NCBI GenBank assembly: GCA_023418055.1
Contig: JAEZDP010000351.1
Coordinates: forward strand, 1 to 21,512
Source of the DNA: Acidobacteriota bacterium
Lineage (GTDB): Bacteria > Acidobacteriota > Vicinamibacteria > Vicinamibacterales > Vicinamibacteraceae
Direction: 5' to 3'
DNA: 21,512 nt
Shown here: positions 8,801 through 17,351 of the stretch, one piece after another
How positions within the stretch are numbered: the first letter of the stretch is position 1
Layout: each line of letters opens with the position of its first letter
The notes under the pieces: model-generated
What the model saw: the letters and a program-made list of their open reading frames with translations, nothing else
What the model was told of the DNA's origin: nothing
Databases searched by the model: none
Translations under genes and position numbers: made by a program

Positions 8801-9157
8801 GGCCGGACACGAGACCGCGAGGCCCGCGTCCGGCGTTTTCAGGCCGGCGAATCGCCGCTCTTCCTCATTAGCCTCAAGGCGGGAGGTCTCGGCCTCAACC
8901 TCACTGCGGCCGAGTACGTCTTCCTGCTCGACCCCTGGTGGAATCCAGCGGTGGAAGCGCAGGCCATCGATCGCGCACACCGCATCGGACAGGCGCGCGC
9001 AGTTTTCGCGTATCGGCTGATTGCGCGCGACACGGTCGAGGAGAAGGTGCTCGAACTGCAGCAGTCGAAGCGGACGCTTGCCGACGCCGTGGTGCGCGCC
9101 GACGCGTCGCTGCTGCGCGAGATGCGGCGCGAAGACCTCGAACTCCTGCTGTCGTGA
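5855..9157 (+). CDS. SNF2/SWI2-family ATPase with N-terminal SWIM zinc finger
   Basis: A 1100-residue helicase-like DNA translocase. The SWIM finger CxCx9CxH is at residues 72-86 (C72, C74, C84, H86). A long middle region (about 160-620) resembles the poorly characterised N-terminal half of bacterial SNF2 proteins. The ATPase core starts near 636: Walker A in DEMGLGKT (664-671), motif Ia around IVVPRSLVFNW, motif II DEAQ (766-769), motif III LSGTP (793-797). The second RecA lobe has VLVFSQF (954-960), SLKAGGLGLNL (1006-1016) and QAIDRAHRIGQ (1036-1046). All catalytic motifs are intact. The start is uncertain: ATG at 5855 follows an in-frame stop directly, but AAGG at 5851-5854 would better serve ATG 5858 or GTG 5861, and ATG 5876 is also possible. 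The family acts in transcription recycling, repair or defence; nothing nearby points to a defence cassette. Confidence 0.92.
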   Translation: MMVVSPCMPSTLAAVLRPHTTSRARARGEAYLRQGRVTIVHSSASSVSARVRGSVPYEVTLGVTDGQLEVGCTCPFFEGSREPCKHVWAVALRADAGRLLVVPPDLVLLHADHPADVPESDAPPLDVLAQASTRSGPEWEALLTRVTSPPPSALPPALRDGQVVYVFDPVRSTSMQGMLVELLVREPRRHGWSRPRPLSLTRAQIADLPDDDDRHLLERICGAQQAYGWNWDGFASAFPVPQAFVLTPGLQRDLVPRLCRTGRMLMRPIAGETDPTLRPMTLDAEPVTFRLHVRDEAGGFSISGSLEQGGESRALGDALFLTGAIVLWRPDAGDEAVRVATFDPKGGQRWLASLVRTGAIRVPKTGTSRLAEALATTGVDIGACPDELRVESRPGTPVPIARLRRSGARGALHARGRLEVTVAFGYGAVEVDSTSSQRLAFDPGAGIAWQRDRVAERDAMERLLRLGVRKVPDVTGRSRRLDLSESALASTVRALLGDGWRVEADGTRYRPPGTSTLGVRSGIDWFEVHGAVDFDGVSADLPQLMAAARRGESFVALDDGTLGLLPDEWLGRHVRVAAMGQLADGHVRFQLSQTALLDAWLAEQPAARWDETFARRRADLAAFDGVTPHTAPPSFTGALRDYQQEALGWFAFLRRFGFGGCLADEMGLGKTVMVLAALDARRAERQETGAPPAPSLIVVPRSLVFNWQQEAARFAPALRVLDATGPRRRGDLDALAEHDVVIATYGTMRRDIARLKTHVFDYAILDEAQAIKNPSTASARAARLLQATHRLALSGTPIENHLGELWSLFEFLNPGLLGSSTAFAATGASGRTPDQDMLDLLARGLRPFILRRTKEQVAAELPARTEQTLYCDLEPAQRRLYDSLRVHYRASLLGRSASSPSGHSTLQVLEALLRLRQAACHPALVDKTLTDAPSAKLDVLIPRLQELVEDGRQVLVFSQFTSLLALVRARLDPLHLRYEYLDGRTRDREARVRRFQAGESPLFLISLKAGGLGLNLTAAEYVFLLDPWWNPAVEAQAIDRAHRIGQARAVFAYRLIARDTVEEKVLELQQSKRTLADAVVRADASLLREMRREDLELLLS

Positions 9158-9204
9158 TGGCGGCAGCCGGCGGGTGCGCGGAAAGTCGGGACGGTGTTCG
9201 GGAG

Positions 9205-9210
9205 TACCAT
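9205..9210 (+). promoter_or_regulatory. Candidate -10 element for the alcohol dehydrogenase gene
   Basis: TACCAT (TAnnnT) ends 6 nt before the ATG at 9217, placing the expected transcription start at or next to the start codon. A GGAG at 9201-9204 lies just upstream of the hexamer, 12 nt from the ATG, which is long for a Shine-Dalgarno. The call is inferred from motif and spacing. Confidence 0.4.
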
Positions 9211-9216
9211 CAGAGC

Positions 9217-10269
9217 ATGCCGACCGTCTCCGCCTACGCCGCCCGCGACGCCGTCTCGCCACTCGGGCCCCACACCATCCAGCGCCGCGATCTCGGGCCC
9301 ACCGACGTGCAGATCGACATCCTCTTCTGCGGGGTGTGCCACTCGGACCTCCACACGGCGCGCAGCGAATGGCCGGGGACGGTGTACCCGTGCGTCCCCG
9401 GGCACGAGATCGTCGGGCGCGTGGCTGCCGTCGGCGCAGACGTGACACGATTCGCGGTAGGCGCCACGGTCGGCGTCGGATGCCTGGTGGATTCGTGCCA
9501 GCAGTGCCAGAGTTGCCGCGACGGCCTCGAGCAGTACTGCGACGTCGGCATGGTGATGACCTACAACAGCCCCGACCCTCACCTGCCCGGACAGATGACG
9601 TATGGGGGGTACTCGACGTCGATCACGGTGACCGAGCACTTCGTGCTGCAGATTCCGGATGCGCTCGATCCTGCTGCCGCGGCGCCGCTCCTGTGCGCCG
9701 GCATCACCACGTATTCGCCGCTGCGGCACTGGGGCGCCGGTCCGGGCAAGAAGGTGGGCATCGTCGGCCTGGGCGGGCTCGGGCACATGGGCGTGAAGCT
9801 GGCCCACGCGATGGGGGCCGAGACCGTGCTCTTCACCACGTCCGCGGGCAAGGTGGCCGACGGCGCACGCCTCGGTGCCGACGCTGTCGTGGTGTCCAAG
9901 GACGCCGAGGCGATGGCCGCGCAGGCCAACAGCTTCGATCTCATCGTCAACACGGTGGCTGCGGCGCACGACCTCGACCAGTACACCGCGCTGCTCAAGC
10001 GCGACGGCACGATGGTGCTGCTCGGCGCGCCTGCCGAACCGCACCCTTCCCCGTCAGTGATGCCGCTCGTGTTCCGCCGGCGCAGCATTGCCGGGTCACT
10101 CATCGGCGGGCTGCAGGAGACGCAGGAGATGCTCGACTTCTGCGGCACCCACGGCATCGTGGCCGACGTCGAGATGATCCGCATGCAGGACATCGACACG
10201 GCCTACGCGCGCATGCTGCGCAGCGACGTCAAGTACCGCTTCGTCATCGACATGGAGTCGATGCGCTGA
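9217..10269 (+). CDS. Zinc-dependent, probably NADPH-using alcohol dehydrogenase (YahK/cinnamyl type)
   Basis: A 350-residue medium-chain dehydrogenase that interconverts alcohols and aldehydes. Catalytic zinc ligands are C41 (in GVCHSD, 39-44), H63 with E64 (GHE) and C160. Structural zinc ligands are C94, C97, C100 and C108. The Rossmann loop is GLGGLGH (184-190), and the following FTTSAGK (206-212) resembles the Ser-containing loop that favours NADPH in YahK and cinnamyl alcohol dehydrogenases. All key residues are intact and length is normal. An open frame extends upstream to 8938 inside the SNF2 gene; I chose the ATG at 9217 because the conserved domain starts immediately after it. It ends 9 bp from the convergent stop of purM. 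A broad aldehyde-reductase role is likely; the physiological substrate is unknown. Confidence 0.93.
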   Translation: MPTVSAYAARDAVSPLGPHTIQRRDLGPTDVQIDILFCGVCHSDLHTARSEWPGTVYPCVPGHEIVGRVAAVGADVTRFAVGATVGVGCLVDSCQQCQSCRDGLEQYCDVGMVMTYNSPDPHLPGQMTYGGYSTSITVTEHFVLQIPDALDPAAAAPLLCAGITTYSPLRHWGAGPGKKVGIVGLGGLGHMGVKLAHAMGAETVLFTTSAGKVADGARLGADAVVVSKDAEAMAAQANSFDLIVNTVAAAHDLDQYTALLKRDGTMVLLGAPAEPHPSPSVMPLVFRRRSIAGSLIGGLQETQEMLDFCGTHGIVADVEMIRMQDIDTAYARMLRSDVKYRFVIDMESMR

Positions 10270-10278
10270 CCTGTCGTC

Positions 10279-11313
10279 TCAGGAGCGGCGGACGTACTCG
10301 ACCGTGCCGGTGCCCGCGGCGATGTCGCCAATCACGAGGGCGCCGGGCTCGCCGCCCTCATGCAACTGCTTGAGCACCTCGGGCGCGCGACTGCGCTCGA
10401 CGACCAGCACCAGGCCGATGCCCATGTTGAAGGTGCGCCACGCGTCGGCTTCGGGCACGTCGCCCTTGTCGACCAGCCACGAGAACACCGGGGGCACCTG
10501 CCAGGCCGACCTGTCGATGCGGGCGTTCAGTCCGCTGGGCAGGATGCGCGGCACGTTGTCGGTGAGGCCCCCGCCCGTGATGTGCGCCAGCCCCCTGATC
10601 ATGCGGGCATCCACCAGGGGCAGCACCGGGCGCAGGTAGGATCGGTGCGGCGTCAGCAGCACGTCGCCGATGCTGCCACCGAGTTCGGGGATCACGTCGT
10701 GCACGCCGAACATCAACGTGTCGAAGACGATGCGACGCGCCAGCGAGTAGCCGTTGGTGTGCAGCCCTGACGACGGCAGGCCGATGAGGACGTCGCCCTC
10801 GGCGATCTGCTGCCCGGTGATCACGCGGTCGCGTTCCACCATGCCCACGATGAACCCTGCCAGGTCGTACTCCCGATCGAGGTAGAAGCCCGGCATCTCG
10901 GCGGTCTCACCGCCAAGCAGCGCACAGCCGTTGTCGCGGCAGGCCCGCGCGAGGCCCTCGACGATCTCGACGGCGACGTCCGGCGACAGCCGCCCCGTGG
11001 CGAGGTAGTCGAGGAAGAACAGCGGCCGCGCGCCCTGCACCAGGATGTCGTTGACGCAGTGGTTGACCAGGTCTTCGCCGATCGTGGTGTGGCGATTCAT
11101 CATGAAGGCCACCTTCAGCTTCGTGCCCACCCCATCGGCGCTGGCCACGAGCACCGGATCGCTGCCTCCGGCCGCGCCGAGATGGAACAGGCCGCCGAAG
11201 GCCCCGATCTCCGACAAGACGCCCGGCGTGAAGGTCGCCTGGGCGAGGCCCTTGATGCGGCGCACCACTTCCGCGCCGGCTTCGATGTCCACACCTGTCG
11301 ATTTGTAATCCAT
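10279..11313 (-). CDS. purM: Phosphoribosylformylglycinamidine cyclo-ligase (AIR synthetase)
   Basis: Fifth step of de novo purine synthesis: ATP-dependent ring closure of FGAM to AIR in the cytosol. The 344-residue product carries the ATP-binding segment ASADGVGTKLK (57-67), GGETAEMPG (134-142), SSGLHTNGYSLAR (181-193) and the Gly-rich ITGGGLTDNVPR (about 245-256), all diagnostic of PurM and of the wider PurM/PurL/SelD/ThiL superfamily. The start MDYKSTGVDIEAG is the usual PurM opening. It is the last gene of the minus-strand purine operon, 51 bp behind the HEAT-repeat gene. I see no strong Shine-Dalgarno in that gap. Its end is 9 bp from the convergent dehydrogenase gene, leaving almost no room for a terminator. 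Confidence 0.97.
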   Translation of the reverse strand: MDYKSTGVDIEAGAEVVRRIKGLAQATFTPGVLSEIGAFGGLFHLGAAGGSDPVLVASADGVGTKLKVAFMMNRHTTIGEDLVNHCVNDILVQGARPLFFLDYLATGRLSPDVAVEIVEGLARACRDNGCALLGGETAEMPGFYLDREYDLAGFIVGMVERDRVITGQQIAEGDVLIGLPSSGLHTNGYSLARRIVFDTLMFGVHDVIPELGGSIGDVLLTPHRSYLRPVLPLVDARMIRGLAHITGGGLTDNVPRILPSGLNARIDRSAWQVPPVFSWLVDKGDVPEADAWRTFNMGIGLVLVVERSRAPEVLKQLHEGGEPGALVIGDIAAGTGTVEYVRRS

Positions 11314-11364
11314 GGGTTTCAGCTTCGATGCGTACGGGCTGCCGTCTGCCGGGACCAGGCCGCG

Positions 11365-12561
11365 TCAGAACTCGAGGGCGGTGATGAGCGCCTGGGCGGC
11401 CCGCCGTTCCGGCGACCCCTCGGCTGCGGCCCAGAACGCGCGCCGCACGGTCGCATAGAACCGCTCCTCGGCATAATCTTCTTCGAGCATGTCGAACGCG
11501 TCACGCAACAGCAGCGTGGCCTGTTCGCGCGGGAGGCCGGGCCAGGCCTCGAGCAGCAGCGGGACGTTGCGCATCGCCGCCGCACCAATCATCAGCGCAA
11601 TGGGCGCGCGCGCCGGCTCGTTGCTCGGCATGCCGATTTCGAACAGCGCAAGCAGCGCCGTGCGGTGGCCGGCGGCGGCCAGGTCGGCGAGCGCCGCCGA
11701 GGCTGCGCGCACGAGTTCCTGATAGCCCTGATGCTGCACGCCGAACTGCAGTGACTCGCGGACGAAGCGCGTGTGCGCGTCGCAGTTGCTGCCGAGCAGG
11801 CAGATGGAGGCGGCGATGATGGGCTGCAGCTCGCGCGAGGCATCGCGCTGCAGCTTCGCCAGCACCGGCAGCCCCCGCTTGTCGCCCACCCGGCCGATGG
11901 CCCGCACGGCATCGTCCTGCAGCGGACCGTCGAGCGCAGCCACTGCGGCGAGCTCCTCGAAGGCATAGGCACCGTCGTGGTCGCCAAGCGCCTCGATGAC
12001 CGACGCCCGGAAGAAGTCCACCCCGCGCATCACCTCGCGCTTCATCACGGCGCGGACTCGCGCGTCGTCGCCATGAGCGGCGAGGGCGCGGACAAGCGCG
12101 GGCCGCACGAATTCGGCCTCCTCTTTCTCGAGCGCCGCGATGAGTCGCGGGACGAGCGCCGGGTCGGGGTGCTCCTCGAACCAGGCGTACGCCACCTCAC
12201 GCACGCGGTCGTTCTCGTCGCCGAGCAGCTCGCGCATGAGCGTACCGGCGCGCGGGTCGTTCAAGCCAGCCAGCAGCACGAGCGCCCTGAAGCGCACGTA
12301 GCCGTCCTTGTGGCTGCGGGCGGCCTCGAGCAGCGCTGGCGCGGCCTCGGCAGCCGGCGCGCGACGCACGCGGGCCGAGGCGTCGAGGCGGACCTTGTAG
12401 TCGAGTTCGCCGAGTCGGTCGATCGCCTCGCTCAGCGTCTGTTCGGACGCAGGAGGCCTGGCCGGCGCCTGACCAGCCTGCGCGCGTCCTGCGGCAAGCG
12501 GCGCGACGCCGACGGACGCCACGAGCAACGCCACACACGCCCGCAGGTGAACGCGCCGCAT
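11365..12561 (-). CDS. Exported HEAT-repeat protein of unknown function inside the purine operon
   Basis: A 398-residue protein. The start MRRVHLRACVALLVASVGVAPLAAGRA shows a basic n-region, a hydrophobic core and an Ala-rich cleavage region, so it should be exported to the periplasm or cell surface. After a short Pro/Ala linker, residues about 43-230 are helical HEAT-like repeats: LLEAARSHKDGYVRFRALV, LMRELLGDENDRVREVAY, LIAALEKEEAEFVRPALV are successive repeats with the D/E-x-x-V-R pattern. The rest (to residue 398) is also helical and less regular. No catalytic motif is seen. The start codon overlaps the purF stop (TGATG, one shared base), which fixes the start and implies translational coupling to purF. 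An exported protein coupled to a cytosolic purine enzyme is odd; it is probably an operon passenger, but this is not known. Confidence 0.85.
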   Translation of the reverse strand: MRRVHLRACVALLVASVGVAPLAAGRAQAGQAPARPPASEQTLSEAIDRLGELDYKVRLDASARVRRAPAAEAAPALLEAARSHKDGYVRFRALVLLAGLNDPRAGTLMRELLGDENDRVREVAYAWFEEHPDPALVPRLIAALEKEEAEFVRPALVRALAAHGDDARVRAVMKREVMRGVDFFRASVIEALGDHDGAYAFEELAAVAALDGPLQDDAVRAIGRVGDKRGLPVLAKLQRDASRELQPIIAASICLLGSNCDAHTRFVRESLQFGVQHQGYQELVRAASAALADLAAAGHRTALLALFEIGMPSNEPARAPIALMIGAAAMRNVPLLLEAWPGLPREQATLLLRDAFDMLEEDYAEERFYATVRRAFWAAAEGSPERRAAQALITALEF

Positions 12562-13985
12562 CAGTCCTCGGCTCCGAGCGGCACCTTGTCGAGCTTCAGC
12601 GCCAGCTGCAGATAGGCGTCCTCGTCCTTCGGGAACTCCACGGGATACTTGCCGGTGTAGCACGACGAACAGTACGACGGGCGATCGGCCTGGACGGTGC
12701 CGAGCAGTCCATCGAGACTCAGGTACGCCAGCGAATCGGCGTCGAGATACGTGCGGATCTCCTCGAGCGTGTGCGTCGCGGCGATGAGTTCCGAGCGACG
12801 CGGCGTGTCCACGCCGTAGAAGCACGGCGACACGGTCGGTGGACAGCTGATGCGCATGTGCACCTCGCGCGCGCCAGCGGCCTTGACCATGCGGACGATC
12901 TTGCGGCTCGTCGTGCCCCGAACGATCGAGTCGTCCACGAGCACCACCCGCTTGCCCTCGAGGATGCTCTTGACCGGGTTGAGCTTCACCTTCACCCCGA
13001 AGTGGCGGATCGATTGCTGCGGCTGGATGAAGGTGCGTCCGACGTAGTGGTTCCGGATGAGCCCCATCCGCAGCGGGATGCCCGAGGTCTCGGAGAAGCC
13101 GATGGCGGCGCAGACACCGGAGTCCGGGATCGGCACCACCACGTCGGCCTCGACCATCGACTCCTCGGCGAGACGACGGCCCATCGCCGTCCGCGTTTCG
13201 TTGACGCTGCGGCCGAAGACGTAGCTGTCGGGCCGCGCGAAGTACACGTGCTCGAATACGCAGTGCGCCTTGACGGCCGGCGCAAACGGCTTGTACGACT
13301 GCAGGCCGCGTTCGGTGATGACCACGACCTCACCGGGCTCGACGTCACGCACGTACGTGGCGTTGATGAGGTCGAGCGCGCAGGTCTCCGAGCAGGCAAT
13401 CCACGCATCGCCCAGCCGCCCGAGCGCCAGCGGCCTGAAACCGTGGGGGTCGCGCGCCACGATGAGGCGGTCGGGCGTCAGCACCAGCAGGGAATACGCG
13501 CCCTTCACCTGGTGCAGGGAGTCGATGACGGCCGATTCCGGCGTCGCCGCCCGCGACTTGGCGTAGAGGTGCAGCACGACCTCGGTGTCGCTGCTGGTCT
13601 GGAAAATCGAGCCGTCGGCGACGAGCTGATGCCGCAACTCACCGGCGTTGACGAGGTTGCCGTTGTGGCAGATGGCCATCTGGCCGTGCGCGCAGTCGAT
13701 GAGGAACGGCTGCGCGTTGGCCAGGCGGCTCTCGCCGGCCGTCGAGTATCGCGTGTGGCCGATGGCCGCCTTGCCCGTCAGGCCGGACAAGGTGCGGTCG
13801 TCGAAGATGTCGGCGACATAGCCCATGCCCCGCGAGACACTCACGTGGTGGCCGTCGGCCGCCGCGATGCCGGCGCTCTCCTGGCCACGATGCTGCAGCG
13901 CGAACAACCCCAGGTACGCGAGGTTGGCAGCCTCGGAATGCCCGAAGATTCCGAAGATGCCACATTCTTCCTTCCACTCGTCCAC
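12561..13985 (-). CDS. purF: Amidophosphoribosyltransferase, iron-sulfur type
   Basis: Committed first step of purine synthesis: PRPP plus glutamine gives phosphoribosylamine. The 474-residue product starts with GTG and a 7-residue propeptide (MDEWKEE) before C8, the nucleophile of the N-terminal glutaminase freed by self-processing. Glutaminase motifs include IGHTRYSTAG (75-84) and CHNGNL (106-111). The PRPP-binding loop is VVLVDDSIVRGTTS (347-360). C242, C388, C439 and C442 match the four ligands of the [4Fe-4S] cluster of the Bacillus enzyme, so this is the oxygen-sensitive type. AAGG 9 nt upstream supports the GTG start, and the conserved EECGIFG placement confirms it. It lies 17 bp behind purL and its stop overlaps the next gene's ATG. 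Confidence 0.97.
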   Translation of the reverse strand: MDEWKEECGIFGIFGHSEAANLAYLGLFALQHRGQESAGIAAADGHHVSVSRGMGYVADIFDDRTLSGLTGKAAIGHTRYSTAGESRLANAQPFLIDCAHGQMAICHNGNLVNAGELRHQLVADGSIFQTSSDTEVVLHLYAKSRAATPESAVIDSLHQVKGAYSLLVLTPDRLIVARDPHGFRPLALGRLGDAWIACSETCALDLINATYVRDVEPGEVVVITERGLQSYKPFAPAVKAHCVFEHVYFARPDSYVFGRSVNETRTAMGRRLAEESMVEADVVVPIPDSGVCAAIGFSETSGIPLRMGLIRNHYVGRTFIQPQQSIRHFGVKVKLNPVKSILEGKRVVLVDDSIVRGTTSRKIVRMVKAAGAREVHMRISCPPTVSPCFYGVDTPRRSELIAATHTLEEIRTYLDADSLAYLSLDGLLGTVQADRPSYCSSCYTGKYPVEFPKDEDAYLQLALKLDKVPLGAED

Positions 13986-14002
13986 GGCGTGCGCCCTTTC
14001 GT

Positions 14003-16240
<2,238 letters not shown>

Positions 16241-16306
16241 GGGTACGGACACGGAATGTGACGTGCAACGGGCGACGGCCCTCGGCGCAGCCATCGACCT
16301 GCGGGC

Positions 16307-17011
16307 TCAGACGACGCCGGTCGTCCGGAGGCTGTGAACGACAGACTCCAGCAGGACCCGCCCATCTTCACTGCCGAGCGGGGCCTCGCAGGCCCGCTCC
16401 GGGTGTGGCATCAGGCCGACGACGTTGCGTGTGGCGTTGCAGATGCCCGCGATGCCGTTCTGCGACCCGTTCGGGTTGGCCTCGTCGGTCACCACGCCCT
16501 CTGGCGTCGTGTAGCGGAAGATCACCTGCCTGTCGCGCTCCAGGCGCTCGATGACATCGTCGGCCGCGTAGTAGTTGCCCTCGCCGTGGGCGATGGGCAG
16601 GCGCAGTACCTGTCCCGCGGTGCAGGCCGCGGTGAACGGCGTATCGACTTGTTCCACGCGCACGTGCACGTGATCGCAGCGGAACTTCAGGCCGCGGTTG
16701 CGCAGCAGCGATCCCTCGAGCAGGCCCGCCTCGGTGAGCACCTGGAACCCATTGCAGATGCCGAGCACGGGGCCGCCTTCCGCCGCGAAAGCCGACACGG
16801 CCTTCATCACCGGCGAGAAGCGCGCCACCGCACCCGTGCGCAGGTAGTCGCCGTACGAGAAACCACCGGGCAGGATGACGACGTCGGCGCCCTGCAGGCT
16901 GGTGTCCTTGTGCCAGAGGAAGTGTGCCGACTGACCGAGCACGTGCTTCACGGCGTGGTACGCGTCGTGATCGCAGTTCGATCCGGGAAAGACGACGACG
17001 GCAAACGTCAT
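16307..17011 (-). CDS. purQ: FGAM synthase, glutaminase subunit PurQ
   Basis: Class I glutamine amidotransferase that releases ammonia for PurL. The 234-residue product has the nucleophile elbow GICNGFQ (84-90, C86) and the triad partners in MPHPERA (H203, E205). The oxyanion-side segment ILPGGFSYGDYLR (46-58) and HGEGNYY (142-148) are standard for PurQ. It starts at an ATG 12 bp after the purS stop and continues the purS-purQ-purL order seen in Gram-positive and many other bacteria. All catalytic residues are intact. Confidence 0.97.
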   Translation of the reverse strand: MTFAVVVFPGSNCDHDAYHAVKHVLGQSAHFLWHKDTSLQGADVVILPGGFSYGDYLRTGAVARFSPVMKAVSAFAAEGGPVLGICNGFQVLTEAGLLEGSLLRNRGLKFRCDHVHVRVEQVDTPFTAACTAGQVLRLPIAHGEGNYYAADDVIERLERDRQVIFRYTTPEGVVTDEANPNGSQNGIAGICNATRNVVGLMPHPERACEAPLGSEDGRVLLESVVHSLRTTGVV

Positions 17012-17023
17012 GGACCAGTCTCC

Positions 17024-17272
17024 TCAGGCCTCGAGGCGATAGCTCTCGATGACCGGATTGGCCAGCAGGGTGTCGGCCACTTCACGCACCAGCGTGGTGG
17101 CCTCTTCGGTCGAGTCGGCCTCGACCTGCACCTCGAAGTACTTCCCCTGCCGCACGTCGGCCACGCGGGCATGGCCCATCGAGTGCAGGGCCTCGACGAT
17201 GGTATGGCCCTGCGGGTCGAAGACCGACGGCTTGAGGGTGACAAAGACACGCACGGTGTGGGTGGTGGACAC
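17024..17272 (-). CDS. purS: FGAM synthase subunit PurS, GTG start
   Basis: Small third subunit that bridges PurL and PurQ. The 82-residue product reads VRVFVTLKPSVFDPQG near the start, then HSMGHARVADVRQGKYFEV, the usual PurS core, and ends in NPVIESYRLEA. There is no ATG; I chose the GTG at 17272-17270 because GGAG lies 6 nt upstream (17282-17279) and it gives the normal family length. A second in-frame GTG at 17254 would give 76 residues. The reading frame stays open far upstream through the heptad repeat and into purB antisense phase, but that part is not PurS. It lies about 70 bp behind purB, with a tandem heptad array in between. Confidence 0.92.
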   Translation of the reverse strand: MSTTHTVRVFVTLKPSVFDPQGHTIVEALHSMGHARVADVRQGKYFEVQVEADSTEEATTLVREVADTLLANPVIESYRLEA

Positions 17273-17278
17273 GGGCGA

Positions 17279-17282
17279 CTCC
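17279..17282 (-). promoter_or_regulatory. purS: Shine-Dalgarno GGAG that decides the purS GTG start
   Basis: The minus strand reads GGAG followed by TCGCCC and then GTG: a core Shine-Dalgarno with ideal 6-nt spacing. This favours the GTG at 17272 over the one at 17254. Confidence 0.7.
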
Positions 17283-17302
17283 GGGCTGGACACGGGCTTC
17301 AC

Positions 17303-17351
17303 AGGCTTCTGGCTACGGGCTTCAGGCTTCTGACTACGGGCTTCAGGGTTC
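17303..17351 (-). repeat. Tandem heptad array (21-bp higher-order unit) at the end of purB
   Basis: On the minus strand the heptads are GAACCCT, then GAAGCCC, GTAGTCA, GAAGCCT, then GAAGCCC, GTAGCCA, GAAGCCT. Two 21-bp blocks differ at one base. A looser continuation (GAAGCCC, GTGTCCA) runs on toward purS. The first heptad encodes the last two purB residues and part of its stop codon (GAA CCC TGA), so the array starts inside the gene. Confidence 0.8.

Noticed and set aside
5855..9157. Phage-defence system around the SNF2 helicase
   Set aside because: The neighbours are a signalling pair and a metabolic dehydrogenase. No nuclease, methyltransferase, phospholipase or toxin-antitoxin gene is visible, and there are no mobility genes.
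6788..9448. 886-residue frame antisense to the SNF2 gene and dehydrogenase start
   Set aside because: No recognisable domain, and it covers two genes with strong family evidence on the other strand.
10265..10283. Bidirectional terminator between the dehydrogenase gene and purM
   Set aside because: The only symmetry is a 4-bp stem formed mostly by the two opposed stop codons, with a 9-nt loop and no T-tract.
16241..16294. Longer purL start at the ATG at 16294
   Set aside because: The 18 extra residues are not PurL-like, and the family begins at the MPITPDVL segment. A weak AGG lies only 3 nt before that ATG. Kept only as an alternative.
17303..17351. CRISPR-like array
   Set aside because: There are no spacers: the units are contiguous heptads, far shorter than CRISPR repeats, and no cas gene is in the window.
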